A stretch of DNA of 64,000 nt from the NCBI RefSeq assembly GCF_043641665.1, contig NC_092181.1, positions 17,087,463-17,151,462 on the forward strand, read 5' to 3'. Positions 58,646-64,000 of this stretch are shown here, piece by piece. A model generated the notes under the pieces. That model was not told the DNA's origin. It searched no databases and saw nothing but the letters and a program-made list of their open reading frames with translations. Position 1 is the stretch's first letter; every line of letters starts with the position of its first letter. The translations under genes were made by a program, and so were the position numbers. Origin of the DNA: Enoplosus armatus (taxonomy: Eukaryota > Chordata > Actinopteri > Centrarchiformes > Enoplosidae).

Positions 58646-59669
58646 AGTTACCCTTCAATGTCCATCTATTAGTAATAATGGAAAAAAGATGTAATAGAGA
58701 AAAAAAACAACAGATGATATACAAGCCTCTAAGTGCTTCTTGAAACTTTGGGTTTGTCCTCAATTTCAGTCAATTAAATATGAAAATTTGACAAGATCCC
58801 TTTTTGTGGTCCGTGACTCAGTGCTGGCCTAGTCTGAAGGAGAAATTCAATTACACATAGCCGCCATCATCTTGGCCTTCATTTAACTGTCGTCATGCAG
58901 TTTCACGGGGGAAGTTCAAACATTTCACCTCTGCTGATTGATGGCAGGTAGTTGGGTGACTGGAATTGCTGTTCTCACCTCAGTTATAAAACAAGCCACC
59001 TCAGCAGATAGTAATTGCTCTGTGCTCAAAGGTTCATCAAAGCATTAAGTTATTGGCTTGATTAAAGTTATTAGTCACATAGAGGGGAAACTGAGCTGTG
59101 AGGATCCCTTCCCCATTTTTAGAATGTGAATAAAGACTGCAAAAGGACATCAATGGTGCCAAATCAACTGTGAGCAGAAAAGCAGGGCTGCTAGCAGATA
59201 TCCTGCTGTTTCTTTCATGAAAATAACAATAAAAGAGAAAAACTACTAGAAGGAATAAACATATTAGGTTTAGTACCTCCCGATTAAAAGCTGTCAATAC
59301 ACTGTTAAACACTGCACTACTAAAGGAGTTTTTCAACCTCAAATGCTTTGAGCTTTACATTTCTTTTACAAATTTGTTTTTTTTTTTGAGCGTCACAAAA
59401 CCAGAGTGAAACAGATTTGTGAAAAGAATCAATACAAATATGCCTGTGAGGATATGGGTCAGCTTATCTACCTATAAAAGGTAAATACTGTTGGTACTGT
59501 AATGTGTCATGGATGGGGTTTTTTTGCATTCTTGCATGAAAAAGCATTAATTCATGCATGTGATAATACTTAAGGAAATGTACAGGAATTAACAGCATCT
59601 CATCCATGCTTAAATGCAAAAACACTACAATATTAATTACCTGAACCATTTCCATATTTATGATGACTG
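58646..59669. other. Non-coding
   Basis: No recognised exon or repeat. The part at 58840-59040 is evenly mixed and may be conserved non-coding DNA. A T11 run lies at about 59377. Confidence 0.35.
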
Positions 59670-60090
59670 AGTTATTAAAGGACCAGTTCCCCCAAACTGT
59701 CAACTGTCTTTCTTGCAAGAGGAAGCAAAGTGGGAACATGACACGTCCCTCTATGCAGAGAAAAACAGTTGGTGTTCGTACTCAACAGAAAATAGTTACC
59801 CCCATGAGGTCTGCTGATTATTCCAAGTTACTGGGACATTGTATGTGGGAAGACATTAATGTGTTTTTCAAAAGTGATCTTTAAATGCTTTGAGCGCCAA
59901 AATCAAAATGTAAGGTCTTGTAAGGTCATTTCTTTCTAACTCCACACCCACAGATTTTCTTTCATTTTAAGACTTGTAGTCTTCAGACCCAACCAACACT
60001 GTGACATCATTTGTCGCAGTTTATCAGACTTTGCGAAGCTCTCTATGGAGCCACAAAAGGCTTAATAACACTTCAGTTGGATTCACTGCA
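59670..60090 (+). repeat. Percomorph interspersed repeat (family V)
   Basis: Begins TTATTAAAGGACCAGTTCCC and continues GTGGGAAGACATTAATGTG, AGTGATCTTTAAATGCTTTG, GACTTGTAGTCTTCAGACCC, CCAACACTGTGACATCATTT and GGATTCACTGCACAAACTTG, the order of a common percomorph repeat from recall. The 74-codon frame here is a by-product. Confidence 0.7.
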
Positions 60091-63000
60091 CAAACTTGTC
60101 TAAAATGGATAGTTTTAACTTGATGAATGTCACCTGTAACTGATCATTAGCATAGCTGACGCCCCAAATATACTGTAAGGCTTCCCATCAATCTCCGTTT
60201 GTGGGCCACTTTCATTCACAAACATTTCAATCAAGAGTAAAAAGAAGAACTTCACAAAACGGAGAGTGAAGTCTTTCTGTCTTTATTCAGCAGACTAAAA
60301 CAAAATATTTAGCAGAGTCAGTGGTGGTGTTAGGGAACCCAAAGGAATTAGAAAACATGTGTTAAAAGGTGTTGAAACTGCAGGACGTACACCTCATCAG
60401 CAAATGGCATAAAACGCGAGGCAGCTGTTTGAGTATATATAATCGTTTGCAGGTCAAACACTAACAGTGAGATCTAACAAGCACACATAATATTCCATAG
60501 TGCTCCTACAGTATGGTGCCTTTATTTCCCACTGTTCAAATTGCCTTTATTCTATTTATTCAATATCTGTGCGTGACTTATGTTTTGAATAGTAGCCTAA
60601 AAGGTTTATCTCTTTTTATTTATTGAGCTTATGCGTCCTTTTATAAAGGTTCTCCAAATAAAGGGGATGAAATCTGTAACACGCCCACATGAGGAGAGCC
60701 ACAGTGCTGGCACTAATGGAAAGTTTGCTCTGTGCCTGTGTGAAACTCAGAGACAACAATGTGCTTACTTATCACTTGATTTTGCCAATTTACTGCCCTT
60801 AAACTGGAGACCACTGTCTTTAGTGTGAAGAACACAAAACACCATCATCCCTCCTTGTTTCATCAAGGCACACTGTTGGTGTCAGGGAAAATTTAAATGC
60901 ACATTATATTTAATTATGGGGACAAGGCACATCCTAATCTGTATGCCAGTACAAATGCTTATAAATTGTGACCTTTCTAATTTAATCAGCATGTCCGGTC
61001 ACCATGAGGCTGGCAGGTGAAAAGAGGCTTCATAATACTACAGCAGGCTACTTCCCTGGCCAGAGAGTTGCAACAAAGACTGAAGTGAAAAAAGTAATAT
61101 TCTAATAGCTTAAAAATGATGGTGTAATTTCTGGGATAATGGGTTGACAGACCCACCTCAGACAACCCATTATAATAACCCTTTGATAACAGCATTTGTA
61201 TGGCTTTGGTTGCCCTGCATACAAAGGTTGAATAGGCTTTGTCCCAAGTAGTGCAAGGACACGTTTCATTGTTATTGATGTGAATATCAATCAAACATCA
61301 AAAGGTTAATAAAGGGCAATAAATTAATTGATTTATCATTTTGAGTCGGCTGTTTGATGGAGAACTCTGGGTATAGGACTCTGACATTGTCCCTTTCATT
61401 TCAAAACAAGTGCAGCAGCTAAATTGATGGGTGATTAAGGTGGGACAAGATTGATGGTTTCACATCAGCATAGCTGACCGTGACCATGTAAGGAAAGTTT
61501 ATGGCCACGAGAACACTTTTCTCTGAATTAATCACTTTCGTTTTTTGCATCATCTCCCCCTTTAAGAGCTATTAATGCTAAAGATTTAGCCTTAATCTTG
61601 CTGCTCTGTAACACTCTTTGTCAAACAATTTAGATACCAGCACCTGTAGACAGCAGGCCAGGACTAATTAGCCACCACCAGGGACCCCAAAAGATTAGAA
61701 GTGCCAAGGCCTTGCTGAATACATTTTTAATACATGTAACTAATTTCAATTAATATGTGCACTTTGGCAGGACCCTAACCCACTGGTCAAAAGATTAAAA
61801 TAAACACAATACAGACCTCTGGAAATGAGAAATGTTTTTAAACAGCTCACCAACTCTATATACTTTTTCACGTTTTTAACCACTCTTTCCGCAATTGTAT
61901 CCAGTCTTTACCAGATCTGGTATGGAACATATTTGGGTGAGACCACCCAAAATTAGCTGATTTTCATTTTATAAAACGCAATGCAGATTACCAATTTTTA
62001 GGATTAACACTAAATTAAGATTAATCCAAATACTGAAGGTTTATATGGTTAAAATATTGATGTCATATATCATATATCATGTGACCCCTGAAACTGACAT
62101 GACATGATCAACTGATTGTTTTACAATAGGTTGTATCACTCTGTTGGAGATGTTGGAATTACAAAAACAAATCAGTCAATTGCACAGTGGTGTTGCAGAG
62201 TGGAGCTTCTTCCCTCACAAACAATCTTTGACTCAGTACAGATGCCAGCTTGTCGAGAGCTCTTTAACCAGACAACAGCCGGGTTTAATGTTGGCCTGTC
62301 ATCAAGTTACTCATAGAACAGTACAGTAAAGAAAAGATTGGCATTCAATCAACTTTATTTTAGCCAATACTGATCCAGGCATATTTAAATATACCAATTT
62401 TATACCAATCCTTAGAACTGTAACATTACCACAACAAATAATCTGAAGTTACCGGTCAGTTTGTCACTCAAATGAGGCGACGCAAAACATAAATTCTACA
62501 ATGTAGTTTATGATTAGGCTACGTTTGCTTTGTTCAAATCAATTTGAACAAATTAAGTGTTCATTCTCATCAATTCCAACCAGACTTTTTGGGTTTTTTA
62601 AGTGACAGAACTAACCGACACACACTGTGGGTGTGACAGCAATTCTAATCCAAAAACAAATGACTGTCACCTGCTTGCAAATAAACTCTTTTGATTTACT
62701 TTGATCCTTGCGAGCTTTCCCCTCCCTCCATTTTCTCTAAACCCTCCATGTGTTCACTGTAAACTCTGACAAAAAAGAACGTGATTATATTGTCAACAGT
62801 GCTGCTGAATAGCTCATTTCCCACCTATCAATCCCCTCCTGTGGTGCCACAGAGCAATATTGTCCTGTTTACATTCCAACCAATATCACAGAGTAAAGTG
62901 TGCCAACCTGACAGTCTTATCCTCTGAAAATAGACATATCCTGTTGCAAATGCCCAAAGGATATGTAACTAACATATTGTTATTCCAATTTAATCTCACT

Positions 63001-64000
63001 CAGTGTTATAAAGATCACAACACATCAAAAGTGCATACCGTTACCTACATATAAAGTATTTGATAAATATCCCCCTTCCAATTGTTCAGAAAATGATCTT
63101 TAAGGGTGATCTTTTAATTTCATCCTCACGTCGTATGCTTGTCAACACCTCCCAGATGAGCACACCTTTGTTAATTACCAGAGAAAATTCTACACCACTC
63201 TGGAGGGATGATGGATCACAATATGCATCCTTCAAGGCAATTATTCCTTTGTAGCACATGTAATTAAGTAGGGAAATATAATGTAGCGAATTAATTATGA
63301 TTAATGGAGCTAATTTGAATGGACAGATTAAGTGCAGTGTTTTAATACTCTCATATTTTGACTTTTTTTTATTAAAGCCATCTCAGTCCCAACGTCCTTG
63401 CTTCCTCTCACCACACATCAGTCTCTAGAGACCTGAAGGTGACAGAAGAGAGATGGTGCAGTTGACAAGTAGCTTAATTTAATACTCTCATTTTCTGGGT
63501 ATTTCATAAACACAGTCCTACGTCAGAGTCTGAACAAAAACTTATATGCTATATTATAGCACCAGTGGATGGTGTGGATGCAGAAAAAGTATTACAAGGT
63601 GTATTATGTTGGTGTATGTATGACCCAGAGAGTCATGTTACATGTAATACACCTGAAAGATAGAAGATTTCGTAAGAGTTGTTTTCAAAGGGCTATGTTA
63701 CCATCATCATCATCATTATCACTATTATTTAGAGATTATCAGAGCAAGACATGAAGGTTGTAGCAAATGCATCCTTGTTCAAGTACTTTATGTTTTGTTG
63801 CTTTTACCAGTTTTTGGTCTTTTTTAGAAAGAAACATGAGAACTGTGAGAACCATCATGGCATAACACAAAGTGGCCAATGAAGACCTCCTGCCAACAGG
63901 TTATTTGTAACTTACAATGATGATCTTTCAATGTTTCGTTGTCTTGAAAGTGTACAATTTACTTGTTTGAAACAATGAGGATAATAATGGAAAAGACACC
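60091..64000. other. Non-coding, mostly unique
   Basis: Nearly 4 kb without a recognised exon, RNA or confident repeat. A perfect inverted repeat lies at 62529-62552 (TTTGTTCAAAT, 2-bp gap, ATTTGAACAAA). Blocks 61300-61700 and 63250-63400 are TAAT-rich and evenly mixed, as in candidate regulatory DNA. A short ATCATATATCATATATCATG tandem is at 62064. Confidence 0.4.

Noticed and set aside
1..64000. CRISPR array, operon, phage or other prokaryotic system
   Set aside because: No direct-repeat/spacer array, no ribosome-binding-site/ORF chains; composition and repeats are those of a fish genome.

Overview
This window is eukaryotic, AT-rich and looks like a teleost fish genome, most likely a percomorph (perch-like) fish. 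The basis is a set of interspersed repeats I recognise from such genomes: a tRNA-derived SINE, a LINE 3' end of the RTE/Rex type, several hAT DNA-transposon lineages, and medium-copy repeats with signatures such as the GCTAAGCTAAGCTAA core and the TGTCCTTGAGCAAGAC ... AAAGCGCTTTGGG pair. Family identifications rest on recall of consensus sequences, not on a database search. The microsatellites (CA/GT, TA, GATA, ATT, GA) are typical of fish non-coding DNA.

I found no convincing host protein-coding exon, no tRNA or rRNA gene, and nothing prokaryotic. Every open reading frame is short; those with recognisable content belong to dead transposable elements. The window is therefore either a gene desert or the inside of a very large intron. 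Long repeat-poor stretches rich in TAAT/ATTA cores and with balanced short-range composition (for example 10.2-11.5, 14.3-15.0, 18.2-18.7, 23.1-23.3, 26.0-26.3 kb) have the look of vertebrate conserved non-coding (regulatory) DNA, but that can only be tested by alignment to other fishes.

Layout: 1-2.9 kb non-coding with simple repeats; 2.95-3.4 kb an internally deleted hAT transposon keeping its dimerisation domain; 3.6-9.7 kb non-coding with two old repeats; 9.7-14.2 kb a dense repeat cluster (a percomorph repeat, a 1.04-kb non-autonomous hAT inserted in another repeat, a SINE and a LINE 3' end); 14.2-19.5 kb mostly unique, with a TA tract, an AT tract and a perfect 17-bp-arm hairpin; 19.5-21.6 kb nested repeats; 21.6-29.6 kb mostly unique; 29.6-30.1 kb a possible solo LTR; 30.1-38.9 kb mostly unique with a hAT end and a common repeat near 34.5 kb; 39.0-39.9 kb a hAT remnant with a BED-like zinc finger; 42.6-43.2 kb a GC-richer decayed coding-like segment of unknown origin; 44.3 kb another repeat; 50.9-51.7 kb a DUF4371-type hAT transposase fossil; 52.1-60.1 kb further repeats, including a four-fold CCAGGTGTAAAT structure at 58.05-58.49 kb; the remainder is non-coding.

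The genes do not work together as a system here: the recognisable coding material is a graveyard of several independent hAT lineages plus retroelement debris, all with stops, frameshifts or deletions. I did not find a credible new biological system; the items most worth checking are the unexplained coding-like segment at 42.6-43.2 kb, the inverted four-copy motif at 58 kb, the 17-kb hairpin and the candidate conserved non-coding blocks.
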